A DNA stretch of 64,000 bases from Paenibacillus sp. FSL H7-0331 (GTDB taxonomy: Bacteria; Bacillota; Bacilli; Paenibacillales; NBRC-103111), in the NCBI RefSeq assembly GCF_001956045.1, contig NZ_MRTH01000009.1, positions 186,001-250,000 of the forward strand, in the 5' to 3' direction. The notes under the pieces were generated by a model. The model ran no database searches and was not told the origin of the DNA. It saw nothing but the letters and a program-made list of their open reading frames with translations. Position 1 is the first letter of the stretch, and every line of letters begins with the position of its first letter. Below are positions 8,902 to 18,318 of this stretch, piece after piece. Both the position numbers and the translations under genes were made by a program.

Positions 8902-10317
8902 ATGGCGGTATTTGAATATAAATTCCCGGAGCTTGGTGAAGGCATTCACGAAGGTGAAATCGTCAAATGGCTGGTAAAGCCAGGCGATGTCGTCAACGAT
9001 GAGACCATCATTATGGAAGTCCAAAACGATAAATCAACAGTAGAAGTACCTTCTCCTGTTGAAGGCAAGATCGTCGAAATCAAAGTTGCCGAAGGCACAG
9101 TTTGTACTATTGGCGATCTGATCGCTACGATCGAGGTTTCTGGAGAGGTTCCACAGCAAGCAGGTCACGGTGAGAGTGCGGCTCCGGCAGCACCAGCTGA
9201 GGCTGCTCCAGCAGCGAAGAGCGATGATCAAGCTGCTGAGTGTGCAGTTGGCGGAGCGGTCGCGGCTAATGTCGCGAACTCGAAGCTGGATACGCCGCTG
9301 GCAGGCGGAGCACCGGCTGAAGGCGCGGCTCAAGCCGATGCAGCAGCCGGCGGTAAAGCACTGGCTACGCCAAGCGTGCGCAAGCTCGCTCGCGAGAAAG
9401 GCTTGAACATCGGGCTGGTCACAGCTAGCGGCCCTAACGGCCGCGTGACCAAGGAAGATGTTCTCGCATTTGCCGCAGGCGGAGGCACAGCCGCGGCAGC
9501 ACCATCCGCTGGAAGCGAAGCTCCGGCAGCAGCTGCGGAAGCAACTTCGAATGCAGCAGCAGCGCCGAGCAAGCCAGCAGTCGCTTCAAGCGCAGCGGCA
9601 GCAGTTAGCGGTGAGCGCATCGAAGAACGCGTTCCATTCAAAGGCATTCGCAAAGCGATCTCGAACGCGATGGTTAAATCCGTATACACAGCTCCACATG
9701 TAACCTTGATGGATGAAGTAGACGTAACCCAACTGGTTGCCCTTCGTGCGAAGTCCAAACCAATTGCTGAGAAAAAAGGCGTTAAGCTGACTTACCTGCC
9801 TTTCATTGTAAAGGTTCTAGTTGCAGCAGCGCGTCAATTCCCGGCTTTAAACGCGATGATCGACGAAGAAAAGAACGAAATTGTCTACAAAAAGTACTAT
9901 AACATTGGTATCGCAACCGATACGGATAATGGCTTGATCGTACCTGTTATTCAGGATGCGGATCGTAAAAATATTTGGACAATCGCTGAAGCTATCAAGG
10001 ATTTGGCAGCACGCGGTCGTGATGGCAAGCTGTCAGCAGCGGAAATGAAAGGCGGCACGCTGTCGATCACGAATATTGGTTCGGCTGGCGGCATGTTCTT
10101 CACTCCCGTTATTAATTTCCCTGAAGTGGCAATTTTGGGTACAGGACGTATTACTGAGAAGCCGGTTGTGAAAAATGGTGAGATCGTAATCGCTCCAGTG
10201 ATGGCTCTTTCCCTAAGCTTCGATCATCGGATTATTGATGGCGCGACAGCTCAAAACTTTTTGAACTATATCAAGCAATTGCTGGCTGATCCTGAGCTAT
10301 TAATCATGGAGGTGTAA
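8902..10317 (+). CDS. pdhC: Dihydrolipoamide acetyltransferase, E2 of pyruvate dehydrogenase
   Basis: A 471-residue E2 core protein that passes acetyl groups from E1 to CoA. Domains in order: one lipoyl domain (1-78; lipoyl Lys44 in NDKSTVEV), a long Ala/Pro-rich linker, a peripheral-subunit binding domain (about 152-190, [13 protein letters not shown]...[11 protein letters not shown]), a second Ala-rich linker, and the catalytic acetyltransferase domain with the active-site motif SFDHRIIDG near the C-terminus. Lipoylation of Lys44 would depend on the nearby lipL product. AGGAGG at 8889-8894 directly follows the hairpin array. The linker stretch is visibly richer in GC than the flanking domains, as expected from its Ala/Pro codons. 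Confidence 0.95.
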   Translation: MAVFEYKFPELGEGIHEGEIVKWLVKPGDVVNDETIIMEVQNDKSTVEVPSPVEGKIVEIKVAEGTVCTIGDLIATIEVSGEVPQQAGHGESAAPAAPAEAAPAAKSDDQAAECAVGGAVAANVANSKLDTPLAGGAPAEGAAQADAAAGGKALATPSVRKLAREKGLNIGLVTASGPNGRVTKEDVLAFAAGGGTAAAAPSAGSEAPAAAAEATSNAAAAPSKPAVASSAAAAVSGERIEERVPFKGIRKAISNAMVKSVYTAPHVTLMDEVDVTQLVALRAKSKPIAEKKGVKLTYLPFIVKVLVAAARQFPALNAMIDEEKNEIVYKKYYNIGIATDTDNGLIVPVIQDADRKNIWTIAEAIKDLAARGRDGKLSAAEMKGGTLSITNIGSAGGMFFTPVINFPEVAILGTGRITEKPVVKNGEIVIAPVMALSLSFDHRIIDGATAQNFLNYIKQLLADPELLIMEV

Positions 10318-10321
10318 CATA

Positions 10322-11740
10322 ATGGTAGTAGGCGATGCATCTGTAGAAATCGACGTGTTGGTCATCGGTGCAGGTCCCGGTGGGTATGTGGCTGCTATTC
10401 GTGCCGCTCAATTGGGTAAAAGTGTTCTGATCGTAGATAAGTCGGAAGTCGGAGGTGTATGCTTAAACCGTGGCTGCATTCCTTCCAAAGCTTTAATTCA
10501 TGCTGCTGAAGAGTTTGAGGCAGCAAGCCATAACTCATCTATCGGGATTGTTTCCGAGGGCGTCAAGATTGATTTTACAAAGGTACAGGAATGGAAATCC
10601 GGTATTGTGAAAAAGATGACAGGCGGCGTAGGCCAACTGCTCAAAGGTAACAATATTCAGGTGTTCAATGGCGAAGCCTTGTTCATTAACGAACATGAAG
10701 CTCGCTGCTTCAATGATAATGAAACAGCCCGCTTTCGCTTCAACGACTGCATTATTGCAACAGGCTCACGCCCGATTGAATTGAAAGCATTCCCTTATGG
10801 CGGTCGTATTCTTTCCTCCACCGAAGTGCTTGATCTGAAAGAGGTTCCGGAAAGCATGATCGTTATCGGCGGCGGCTACATCGGCATCGAGCTTGGACAA
10901 ACGTATTCGAGACTGGGTACAAAGGTTACAGTTCTGGAAGGCTCAGACTCCATTTTGCCAGGCTTTGAAAAGGAACTATCCAATCTGGTTGGCCGTGGCT
11001 TGAAAAAAGGCAATGTTGAGGTATTTACAGAAGCTTTGGCTCAAGGCTGCGAGCAAACGGATAAAGACGTTACCGTTACCTTCACAGTTAAAGGCGAGGA
11101 GAAAAAGGTTACTGCACAATACGTGCTGGTAACAGTTGGACGTCGCCCGAACACTGATGGCGATCTGTCGCTTGAATTGGCAGGCGTTGAAGTGGGTGAA
11201 CGCGGTTTGATAAAAATCAATGAAAAATGCCAAACCAATGTTCCGCATATTTATGCAATTGGTGATATCGTCGCAGGTCCTGCTTTGGCGCATAAGGCTT
11301 CTTACGAAGGTAAGGTAGCGGCTGAAGTAATTGCCGGACAACCAAGCGTAATTGATTATAAATGTATTCCAGCTGTAGTATTCTCAGATCCGGAAATTGC
11401 AAGTGTAGGCTTGAGTGAAACTGAAGCCAAGGCACAAGGCAAAAATACAACTGTGGGCAAGTTCCCATTTGGTGTAAATGGCCGTGCATTGACGATGAAT
11501 ACCTCTGACGGTTTTGTAAAGCTGATCGGCGACAAGGATTCAGGTCTGCTCTTGGGCGGACAGGTTGTCGGTAAGCAAGCCTCTAACATGATTGCCGAAT
11601 TGGCTTTGGCCATCGAATTGGGTGCTACTGTTGAGGATATCGCGCTTACGATTCATGCACATCCTTCATTGGGTGAAATTACGATGGATGCAGCTGAAGT
11701 ATTATTGGGACACCCGATTCATGTATTGGGTAAAAAATAA
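10322..11740 (+). CDS. pdhD: Dihydrolipoyl dehydrogenase, E3
   Basis: A 472-residue FAD-dependent disulfide oxidoreductase that reoxidises dihydrolipoyl-E2 with NAD+. FAD site VLVIGAGPGGYVAA, redox-active disulfide in GGVCLNRGCIPSK (Cys47/Cys52), NAD site VIGGGYIGIELG, second FAD segment IYAIGDIVAGPALAHKA, and the C-terminal HAHPSLGE with the catalytic His. It begins 4 bp after pdhC, with GGAGGTG spanning the end of that gene. A clear terminator follows, so it closes the pdh operon. Confidence 0.96.
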   Translation: MVVGDASVEIDVLVIGAGPGGYVAAIRAAQLGKSVLIVDKSEVGGVCLNRGCIPSKALIHAAEEFEAASHNSSIGIVSEGVKIDFTKVQEWKSGIVKKMTGGVGQLLKGNNIQVFNGEALFINEHEARCFNDNETARFRFNDCIIATGSRPIELKAFPYGGRILSSTEVLDLKEVPESMIVIGGGYIGIELGQTYSRLGTKVTVLEGSDSILPGFEKELSNLVGRGLKKGNVEVFTEALAQGCEQTDKDVTVTFTVKGEEKKVTAQYVLVTVGRRPNTDGDLSLELAGVEVGERGLIKINEKCQTNVPHIYAIGDIVAGPALAHKASYEGKVAAEVIAGQPSVIDYKCIPAVVFSDPEIASVGLSETEAKAQGKNTTVGKFPFGVNGRALTMNTSDGFVKLIGDKDSGLLLGGQVVGKQASNMIAELALAIELGATVEDIALTIHAHPSLGEITMDAAEVLLGHPIHVLGKK

Positions 11741-11754
11741 GATCGATGTACACA

Positions 11755-11787
11755 AGCCTGGAGCCTCGCTGCTCCGGGCTTTTTTTG
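11755..11787 (+). terminator. Rho-independent terminator of pdh operon
   Basis: Stem AGCCTGGAGC/GCTCCGGGCT (10 bp with one G-T pair), 6-nt loop, followed by seven T residues, 14 bp after the pdhD stop. Confidence 0.92.
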
Positions 11788-11898
11788 TTGATAATCCTAC
11801 ATTTATCCATACGACATTGCAATTATCCATTAACAGATGCGATTGAACATTGTAGGATACTCCTTGTAGATCATTTTTTATAAAAAGGGTGTGTTCAC

Positions 11899-14088
11899 AT
11901 GGGGATTCAATTTGACGCAGAGCAGCAGTTGTTTCATCTTCAGGCTGCTGATACGAGCTATGGCCTTCAAATATTGGAATCAGGTTACGTGGTCCACTTG
12001 TATTGGGGCCGGAAAATAAATCATCTAAAAGCTTCACATTGGCTTCAACTCGGGAGAGACCGGTCCTTTTCTCCAAATCCGGATCCTGCTGATCGAAATT
12101 ATTCGCTCGACTGGCTGCCGCAGGAGTACCCGGCCTATGGGAATTCTGATTACCGTCAACCTGCGATTCAGATTCAGCTGGAGAATGGCTCCACAATAAC
12201 GGATTTCAAGTACGAATCACACCGTATTATAGCTGGTAAGCCAACTCTGGACGGACTTCCATCTACCTATATTGAGCATGCAGATGAAGCACTGACACTT
12301 GAGATCACTTTGATAGATGGGTTGACTGGACTCAAGGCGGTATTAACTTATACAGTTTATGAAAATCATAATGTGCTTACGCGTTCAGTTCGTTTGATCA
12401 ACGAAGGACTACAAACGCTCAAGGTGCTGCGTGTGCTCAGCATGAGTATCGATATGGCCGATAGTGGCTATGACCTGCTGCAGCTATCAGGAGCTTGGGC
12501 ACGAGAGCGGTATGTAGAGAAGAGAGCGCTCGTCCCTGGCACTCAATCCATTGAAAGCCGCCGCGGTGGCAGCAGTCATCAGCAGAACCCATTCATTGCT
12601 TTGCTGGCGAAGGGCTCCACAGAGGATCATGGTGACGTATATGGATTCAGCCTTGTGTACAGCGGTAGTTTTCTCGCCTCCGTGGAAGTAGACCAATTTA
12701 ATACGACACGTGTAGGCATGGGTATTAATCCATTTGATTTCAGCTGGTTGCTGGAGCCCGGGCAGTCTTTTCAAGCGCCGGAAGTGGTGATGGTTCACTC
12801 TGCAAACGGGCTTGGCGGGATGTCACAGACGTATCATGAGTTATATCGCACGCGACTGTGCAGGGGGACTTTCCGTGACCAGTCACGACCTGTATTGATC
12901 AATAACTGGGAAGCGACGTATTTTGACTTTACGGCGGATCAGATCGAGCAAATCGCAAAAGCCGGCAAAGAGCTCGGGATTGAGCTGTTTGTGCTCGATG
13001 ACGGTTGGTTCGGAAAGCGCAACGATGATAAAACCTCTTTAGGCGATTGGTTTGTTAATCTGGAGAAGCTCCCTGAAGGATTAGGGAACCTGGCTGAGCG
13101 GATCACCAAGCTGGACATGCAGTTCGGTTTATGGTTCGAGCCTGAAATGGTTTCTGTCGAAAGTGAGCTGTATCGGGCGCATCCAGACTGGTGCTTGCAT
13201 GTACCGAATCGAACGAGGTCCGAGGGAAGGAATCAGCTGATTCTCGATTTATCGCGTTCCGAGGTTTGTGATTATATCGTGAATACGGTATCGGGTGTAC
13301 TTAACAGTGCCCCAATCACTTATGTCAAATGGGATATGAACCGATCTATGACCGAAATCGGCTCGGCTTCATTACCTCCTGAGCGACAAAGAGAAACGGC
13401 TCACCGCTACATGCTTGGTCTATATTCGGTGATGGAGCGTATTACGTCGGCTTTCACACATATTTTGTTCGAGAGCTGCTCCGGTGGCGGAGGACGGTTC
13501 GATCCAGGAATTTTGCATTATATGCCCCAAACCTGGACAAGTGACAATACCGATGCGGTGACCCGCTTGAAAATCCAGTATGGGACGAGTATCGTCTATC
13601 CGATCAGCTCGATGGGAGCCCATGTGTCAGCAATTCCTAACCATCAGGTACATCGCAACACCTCACTGCAAATGCGGGGGGATGTCGCGATGTCAGGAAA
13701 CTTTGGCTATGAACTGGATCTAACGAAATTTACGTCTGATGAACGAGAGCTTGCGAAGCAGCAGGTAGCCATGTATAAAGAGCTGCGTCAATTCGTTCAA
13801 TTTGGTTCTTTTTATCGGTTGCTAAGCCCCTTTGAAGGGAATACTGCTGCCTGGATGTTTGTATCCACGGATGGGCAGGATTGCTTGGTATGCTATTTCC
13901 AAATTTTATGTGAGCCTAATGAGCCGACAGAGCGCATCAAGCTTAAAGGTCTTGATGCAGACTCTCAATATATCTGGTTGGGGACCGATGAAGTATATGG
14001 TGGCGATGAACTGATGTATGGAGGTTTTGTCTTGCCAGCACTGCAGGGGGATTACCAAAGTTTCCTTGTACGTCTGAAAAGAGTATAA
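11899..14088 (+). CDS. Alpha-galactosidase, GH36
   Basis: A 729-residue GH36 enzyme that removes terminal alpha-1,6-galactose, for example from raffinose-type sugars or galactomannan side chains. The N-terminal half is a beta-supersandwich; the central TIM barrel carries YVKWDMNR (nucleophile Asp about residue 479) and TSDNTDAVTRL (acid/base Asp about 549), with FESCSGGGGRFDPG between. A small beta domain ends the protein. No signal peptide, so it acts on imported oligosaccharides. It has its own terminator and no transporter next to it; AAAGGGTG precedes the ATG. An 8-bp inverted repeat (ATCCTACA...TGTAGGAT) flanks the upstream gap. Confidence 0.93.
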   Translation: MGIQFDAEQQLFHLQAADTSYGLQILESGYVVHLYWGRKINHLKASHWLQLGRDRSFSPNPDPADRNYSLDWLPQEYPAYGNSDYRQPAIQIQLENGSTITDFKYESHRIIAGKPTLDGLPSTYIEHADEALTLEITLIDGLTGLKAVLTYTVYENHNVLTRSVRLINEGLQTLKVLRVLSMSIDMADSGYDLLQLSGAWARERYVEKRALVPGTQSIESRRGGSSHQQNPFIALLAKGSTEDHGDVYGFSLVYSGSFLASVEVDQFNTTRVGMGINPFDFSWLLEPGQSFQAPEVVMVHSANGLGGMSQTYHELYRTRLCRGTFRDQSRPVLINNWEATYFDFTADQIEQIAKAGKELGIELFVLDDGWFGKRNDDKTSLGDWFVNLEKLPEGLGNLAERITKLDMQFGLWFEPEMVSVESELYRAHPDWCLHVPNRTRSEGRNQLILDLSRSEVCDYIVNTVSGVLNSAPITYVKWDMNRSMTEIGSASLPPERQRETAHRYMLGLYSVMERITSAFTHILFESCSGGGGRFDPGILHYMPQTWTSDNTDAVTRLKIQYGTSIVYPISSMGAHVSAIPNHQVHRNTSLQMRGDVAMSGNFGYELDLTKFTSDERELAKQQVAMYKELRQFVQFGSFYRLLSPFEGNTAAWMFVSTDGQDCLVCYFQILCEPNEPTERIKLKGLDADSQYIWLGTDEVYGGDELMYGGFVLPALQGDYQSFLVRLKRV

Positions 14089-14100
14089 ATACAAATTGCA

Positions 14101-14145
14101 AGGCTGTTCCAAGAGTCTATGAGACTATGGAGCAGTCTTTTTTTT
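14101..14145 (+). terminator. Terminator after alpha-galactosidase gene
   Basis: Outer stem AGGCTGTTCCA with TGGAGCAGTCT (G-T pairs allowed), inner small stem AGTC/GACT, followed by eight T residues. Confidence 0.8.
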
Positions 14146-14233
14146 CTAAAATTTAAGTTAAATTTTCAGAAATTTTTTAGATTCATCGTGTATAATGGAT
14201 TTTAGTATGTGCTTTTTTTGAAAGGGGAACAGA

Positions 14234-16705
14234 ATGGAACATCTTCATGGTACTTACAACCCGCTTATCGTTATTATTTCTTATATAATAGCAGGAGCAG
14301 CCTCTTATTCTGCATTGGATTTGGCTGGAACTATTAGTTTCACTAAGGGAAAAGCACGGGCTCTCTGGCTAATTTGTGGAGCCAGTTTAATGGGATTGGG
14401 TATCTGGTCTATGCATTTTGTCGGAATGCTGGCATTTTCTTTACAGATGGAGGTTACCTACCATATCGAGCTTGTGGTGTTATCCGTTGTCCTGGCTATA
14501 GCAGCTTCGTATATTGCCTTGTACATCGTTAGTAATAATGAACAAAGAGTCCGTCAATTGGTCACTGGCGGTGTTTGTATGGCTGCAGGTATTTGTGGCA
14601 TGCATTATATCGGGATGGCTGCAATGATGGTTGATATTACATACAATTTCTGGTTGGTTGGTATTTCTATACTGGTAGCTGCCGTAGCCTCTAGCGCGGC
14701 ACTTTGGCTGCTATTTTATTTTCGCGAGAACCAATCCCGCTATATCGTTTTTTATAAGTTGATAAGCGGACTCGTGATGGGAGCGGCAATAGCTGGCATG
14801 CATTATATCGGAATGGCAGCGGCTGAGTTCTATCATGGGGAAAAGACTTTGATTGCATCTGGCATGCAGATCGAACAGGGGATTCTGGCTTATATCATTG
14901 CAGCAGGGACACTGATTACCATTGGATTCACATTGTTCGGTATTTACATAAATAAACGATTATCTCATAAAGATTCAACGATTTTGGAACACGAAAGATG
15001 GTACCATTCCCTGTATGAGAATAACTCTAATGGTATTGTATCGGTCGATATTCATGGTAATATTATGGGCTTTAACCGTGCTGTGACCCAAATAACAGGT
15101 CTAGAGGAAGCAGACTTCATTAATAAACATATTTCCCATATCGGGTTGCAAATTACGGAAGAGGAACGAGAAAATACAAAAAAGTTTTATTACGAATCGT
15201 TCAAGAAGCATCCGCAAAGCTATGAGACCGCATTAATAGCTAATGGAAAACGGTTCGATTTGAGTATTATAAACGTGCCTGTAGAGATTAAGGGGAGACT
15301 TGTCGGCAATCATATTATCGCTAAGGACATTACAGAAGAGAAACAGTCGAAGGAAATGGCACAGCATCTTGCTTATCATGATGAGCTGACAGGACTACCA
15401 AACCGGAGAAGGTTTAATCAAGTGCTTACGGAAGCCATCGAGGCAGCCCAGGGAACGGACTTGACTTTTGCGGTTATGGTGCTGGATATTGATCGATTCA
15501 AGATCATTAATGATTCGTTGGGACATACCTACGGAGATATTTTTCTGCAAGAAATGTGTGAACGCATTCGGACAAGCGTAGAAAACTATAAAGTGACGCT
15601 GGCTCGAATCGGCGGTGATGAATTTACTCTCGTATGCGACAACAGTTATGATGAAAGTAAAGCGATTGAAATTGCAGAACGAATTATCGAGGCTGTACAG
15701 CTGCCATACCGACTTAAGGACAATGATTTCTACATTACAGCCAGTATCGGGATTGCTATTTATCCTCAGCATGGAGCCGATGATGTGCAGCTGCTCAAAC
15801 ATGCAGATACGGCGATGTATGAGGTCAAGAAAAACGGAAAAAACGGCTATCTCCTGTTCACGAGCAAGCTGGATTACGAGCTTCAGGAAAAAATAGAGCT
15901 GGAAAGTGATTTGCGAAAAGCTATCGAGCGTAATGAGTTTCTACTTTATTACCAGCCGCAAATTCGCCCGAGTGATAATTGTATGATAGGCGTTGAAGCC
16001 TTGGTACGATGGATGCATCCAACCAAAGGTATGCTGCCGCCAGGAATGTTTATCTCCATAGCCGAGGAGACAGGAATGATCTATGAACTCGGAACATGGG
16101 TGCTGCGTGAGGCTTGTGCACAAATGCGGGCCTGGCATGATGCTGGAGGGCCATTGATTCCTGTTTCTGTTAACTTGTCCTCTCAGCAGTTCCATCAGAC
16201 AAATCTGGTGACTCAGATTAAGAAAATTCTCGAAGAAACACGCCTTGAGCCCCAATTTCTGGAGCTGGAAATTACGGAAAGCATGATGATGGATGCTTCG
16301 ATATCTTCGGAGATTTTGAATGAATTAAGTGATAGCGGCATTCGGATCAGCCTCGATGATTTTGGGACAGGCTACAGCTCGTTAAGTTATTTGAAGCTAT
16401 ATCCGATTCATAAGCTCAAAATCGATCGTTCTTTTATTACCGATATAACCAGCGATGACAACGATAGAGCGATTGTCGCAACAATCATATCGATGGCGAA
16501 GCATTTGAATATGGAAGTCATTGCAGAAGGGATTGAGACTAAGGATCAGCTTGATATATTGCTGGATAATGAGTGTCAGGAAATACAAGGCTTTTATTAC
16601 AGTAAACCCTTATCTGCTGGTGATGTAGAGCAAGCTTTTTTTGTACCCATGAGGATACAGAGTCTACAGGCTAGTGAACAACCGAATGGAGCGAAAGTAT
16701 GGTAG
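14234..16705 (+). CDS. MHYT-PAS-GGDEF-EAL membrane cyclic-di-GMP enzyme
   Basis: An 823-residue protein. The N-terminal seven-helix MHYT domain (about 1-235) carries [16 protein letters not shown] and [10 protein letters not shown], proposed in this family to bind a metal and sense a diatomic gas. A PAS domain (about 255-370) follows. The GGDEF domain has an intact GGDEF near residue 460 but no RxxD inhibitory site. The EAL domain has EALVRW near 587, [22 protein letters not shown] and QGFYYSKPL, so both cyclase and phosphodiesterase activities look possible. The stop overlaps the start of the HD-GYP gene (7 nt), indicating translational coupling. First gene of the H-NOX signalling operon. 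Confidence 0.93.
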   Translation: MEHLHGTYNPLIVIISYIIAGAASYSALDLAGTISFTKGKARALWLICGASLMGLGIWSMHFVGMLAFSLQMEVTYHIELVVLSVVLAIAASYIALYIVSNNEQRVRQLVTGGVCMAAGICGMHYIGMAAMMVDITYNFWLVGISILVAAVASSAALWLLFYFRENQSRYIVFYKLISGLVMGAAIAGMHYIGMAAAEFYHGEKTLIASGMQIEQGILAYIIAAGTLITIGFTLFGIYINKRLSHKDSTILEHERWYHSLYENNSNGIVSVDIHGNIMGFNRAVTQITGLEEADFINKHISHIGLQITEEERENTKKFYYESFKKHPQSYETALIANGKRFDLSIINVPVEIKGRLVGNHIIAKDITEEKQSKEMAQHLAYHDELTGLPNRRRFNQVLTEAIEAAQGTDLTFAVMVLDIDRFKIINDSLGHTYGDIFLQEMCERIRTSVENYKVTLARIGGDEFTLVCDNSYDESKAIEIAERIIEAVQLPYRLKDNDFYITASIGIAIYPQHGADDVQLLKHADTAMYEVKKNGKNGYLLFTSKLDYELQEKIELESDLRKAIERNEFLLYYQPQIRPSDNCMIGVEALVRWMHPTKGMLPPGMFISIAEETGMIYELGTWVLREACAQMRAWHDAGGPLIPVSVNLSSQQFHQTNLVTQIKKILEETRLEPQFLELEITESMMMDASISSEILNELSDSGIRISLDDFGTGYSSLSYLKLYPIHKLKIDRSFITDITSDDNDRAIVATIISMAKHLNMEVIAEGIETKDQLDILLDNECQEIQGFYYSKPLSAGDVEQAFFVPMRIQSLQASEQPNGAKVW

Positions 16706-17742
16706 AGGAAAGCCTTAAGCTGGCAAAAATATTGATTGTTGATGACCAGGAATATAATCTGAGTCTCCTGGAACGGATCCTGGACCGCGCAGGATACAAG
16801 AACCTGAACAGCAGCACGAACCCTCGTCAGACTATGCCTTTAATTGAACAGCTGGACCCGGATATTGTGCTGCTTGACTTACACATGCCGGAAATGGATG
16901 GGTTTGAGGTACTGCGCTTGATCCGTGAACATACCAATAAAGACAGCTATTTACCGGTTCTTGTGCTTACGGCTGATATAACGCCAGAAGCCAAAAAAAT
17001 CGCACTGCAAGCAGGCGCTAACGATTTTCTGACAAAGCCGTTTGATCGAACCGAGGTTGTTCTTCGCATTCATAATTTGTTAAGAACCAGATATCTTCAT
17101 CTGCAGCTTCAGCAGCAAAATGAGCTGCTTGAGGAACGCGTACAAGAGCGAATGAAAGAGCTGCAGCAAGCGAAAGCTGAAATTTTGCAATTGCTTGGCC
17201 GCGCTTCAGAGTATCGTGACGATATGACCGGTCAGCATACACAACGAGTTGGGCGGCTGTCGGGCTTGATTGCTGATCGATTGGGACTTCCTGCTCGGCA
17301 GGTGGAGATGATCCGAATGGCAGCGCCGCTTCATGATATCGGTAAAATCGGTATTCCCGATGAACTGCTGTTAAAGCCGGGTCGCTTTGAGCCTGAGGAG
17401 TTCGAACGGATGAAGCTGCATACGACCATCGGCGCCAGTATTTTAGAAGGAAGCTACTTTGCGGTTTTGAAAATGGCAGAAATTATTGCCGGCTCTCATC
17501 ATGAAAAATGGGACGGAACAGGTTATCCACAAGGATTAAGTGGTGAGACTATTCCGATAGAAGCACGGATTGTCGCGCTTGCTGATTTCTATGATGCATT
17601 GACGCATGAACGTCCTTACAAAAAAACGTGGACGTCTGAGGAAGCGATCACTGAAGTGAAAAATCAGCGCGGGCAACATTTTGACCCACAGATTGTGGAT
17701 GTATTCATTGACTTATTTCACGATAGCGCTGTTAATTTTTGA
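16699..17742 (+). CDS. Response regulator with HD-GYP output (RpfG-like c-di-GMP phosphodiesterase)
   Basis: A 347-residue protein: N-terminal receiver domain (DDQ acidic pocket, phospho-acceptor in [12 protein letters not shown], conserved LTKPF Lys), a short coiled linker, then an HD-GYP domain with [27 protein letters not shown] and [16 protein letters not shown]. All expected metal ligands and the GYP triplet are present, so it should hydrolyse c-di-GMP when phosphorylated. It starts inside the end of the GGDEF-EAL gene and is followed 18 bp later by the H-NOX gene. A plausible acceptor for phosphate from the hybrid kinase of the same operon. Confidence 0.94.
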   Translation: MVEESLKLAKILIVDDQEYNLSLLERILDRAGYKNLNSSTNPRQTMPLIEQLDPDIVLLDLHMPEMDGFEVLRLIREHTNKDSYLPVLVLTADITPEAKKIALQAGANDFLTKPFDRTEVVLRIHNLLRTRYLHLQLQQQNELLEERVQERMKELQQAKAEILQLLGRASEYRDDMTGQHTQRVGRLSGLIADRLGLPARQVEMIRMAAPLHDIGKIGIPDELLLKPGRFEPEEFERMKLHTTIGASILEGSYFAVLKMAEIIAGSHHEKWDGTGYPQGLSGETIPIEARIVALADFYDALTHERPYKKTWTSEEAITEVKNQRGQHFDPQIVDVFIDLFHDSAVNF

Positions 17743-17760
17743 TACGAGGAGGTTGTATAA

Positions 17761-18318
17761 ATGAAGGGGATTGTGTTCACGGCATTTATTGAAATGGTAG
17801 AGCAAAAGTTTTCTTTGAAAATTCTCGATACGATCATCACCAATGCTCAATTGCCTTCCGGAGGAAGCTATACAACTTTAGGTACATATGATCACAGCGA
17901 AATGATTCAGCTTGTTGTTATGCTCAGCGAGCAATCGGGCATACCTGTTGCTGATTTGGTTAAAGTATTTGGTGAATATTTGTTCGTTCAATTGGTTGAA
18001 ATGTATCCGCAATTTGTAGATACGAACCGGACCTTGTTCGAGTTCTTGTTAAAGGTTGACAGCTATATTCATGTTGAGGTGCTAAAGCTGTATCCGGATG
18101 CCGAGCTGCCCGGGTTCGAATATGAAACTAGCGGTCCCGACGCATTGGTGATGATCTATCGTTCATCTCGTCCGTTCGCTGATCTTGCTGAGGGTTTAAT
18201 TCTTGGTTCCATCCAGCATTATGGGGAAGCTGTGGACATCCAAAGGGAAGATTTATCAAATGGCCCAGTGAATACTGCCCGATTTACTCTAACAAAGCGG
18301 GGAGGATATCATGGATGA
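17761..18318 (+). CDS. H-NOX haem nitric-oxide/oxygen-binding sensor protein
   Basis: A 185-residue stand-alone H-NOX domain. It opens with MKGIVFTAF, has the proximal haem ligand His104 in SYIHVEVLKLYPDAELPGF and the haem-propionate motif YRSSR (Tyr133, Ser135, Arg137), all hallmarks of the family. H-NOX proteins bind NO on haem and then inhibit or activate a partner kinase, cyclase or chemoreceptor. A strong GAGGAGG precedes the ATG. The stop overlaps the start of the downstream soluble hybrid kinase by 8 nt, which points to that kinase as its partner. No distal-pocket Tyr arrangement can be judged from sequence alone, so NO versus O2 preference is inferred. Confidence 0.95.
   Translation: MKGIVFTAFIEMVEQKFSLKILDTIITNAQLPSGGSYTTLGTYDHSEMIQLVVMLSEQSGIPVADLVKVFGEYLFVQLVEMYPQFVDTNRTLFEFLLKVDSYIHVEVLKLYPDAELPGFEYETSGPDALVMIYRSSRPFADLAEGLILGSIQHYGEAVDIQREDLSNGPVNTARFTLTKRGGYHG

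Noticed and set aside
9330..9758. Long minus-strand frame inside pdhC
   Set aside because: A shadow of the Ala/Pro-rich linker codons of E2.
11794..11858. 8-bp inverted repeat ATCCTACA/TGTAGGAT upstream of the alpha-galactosidase as an operator
   Set aside because: The arms are 49 bp apart and there is no regulator nearby; could be chance.
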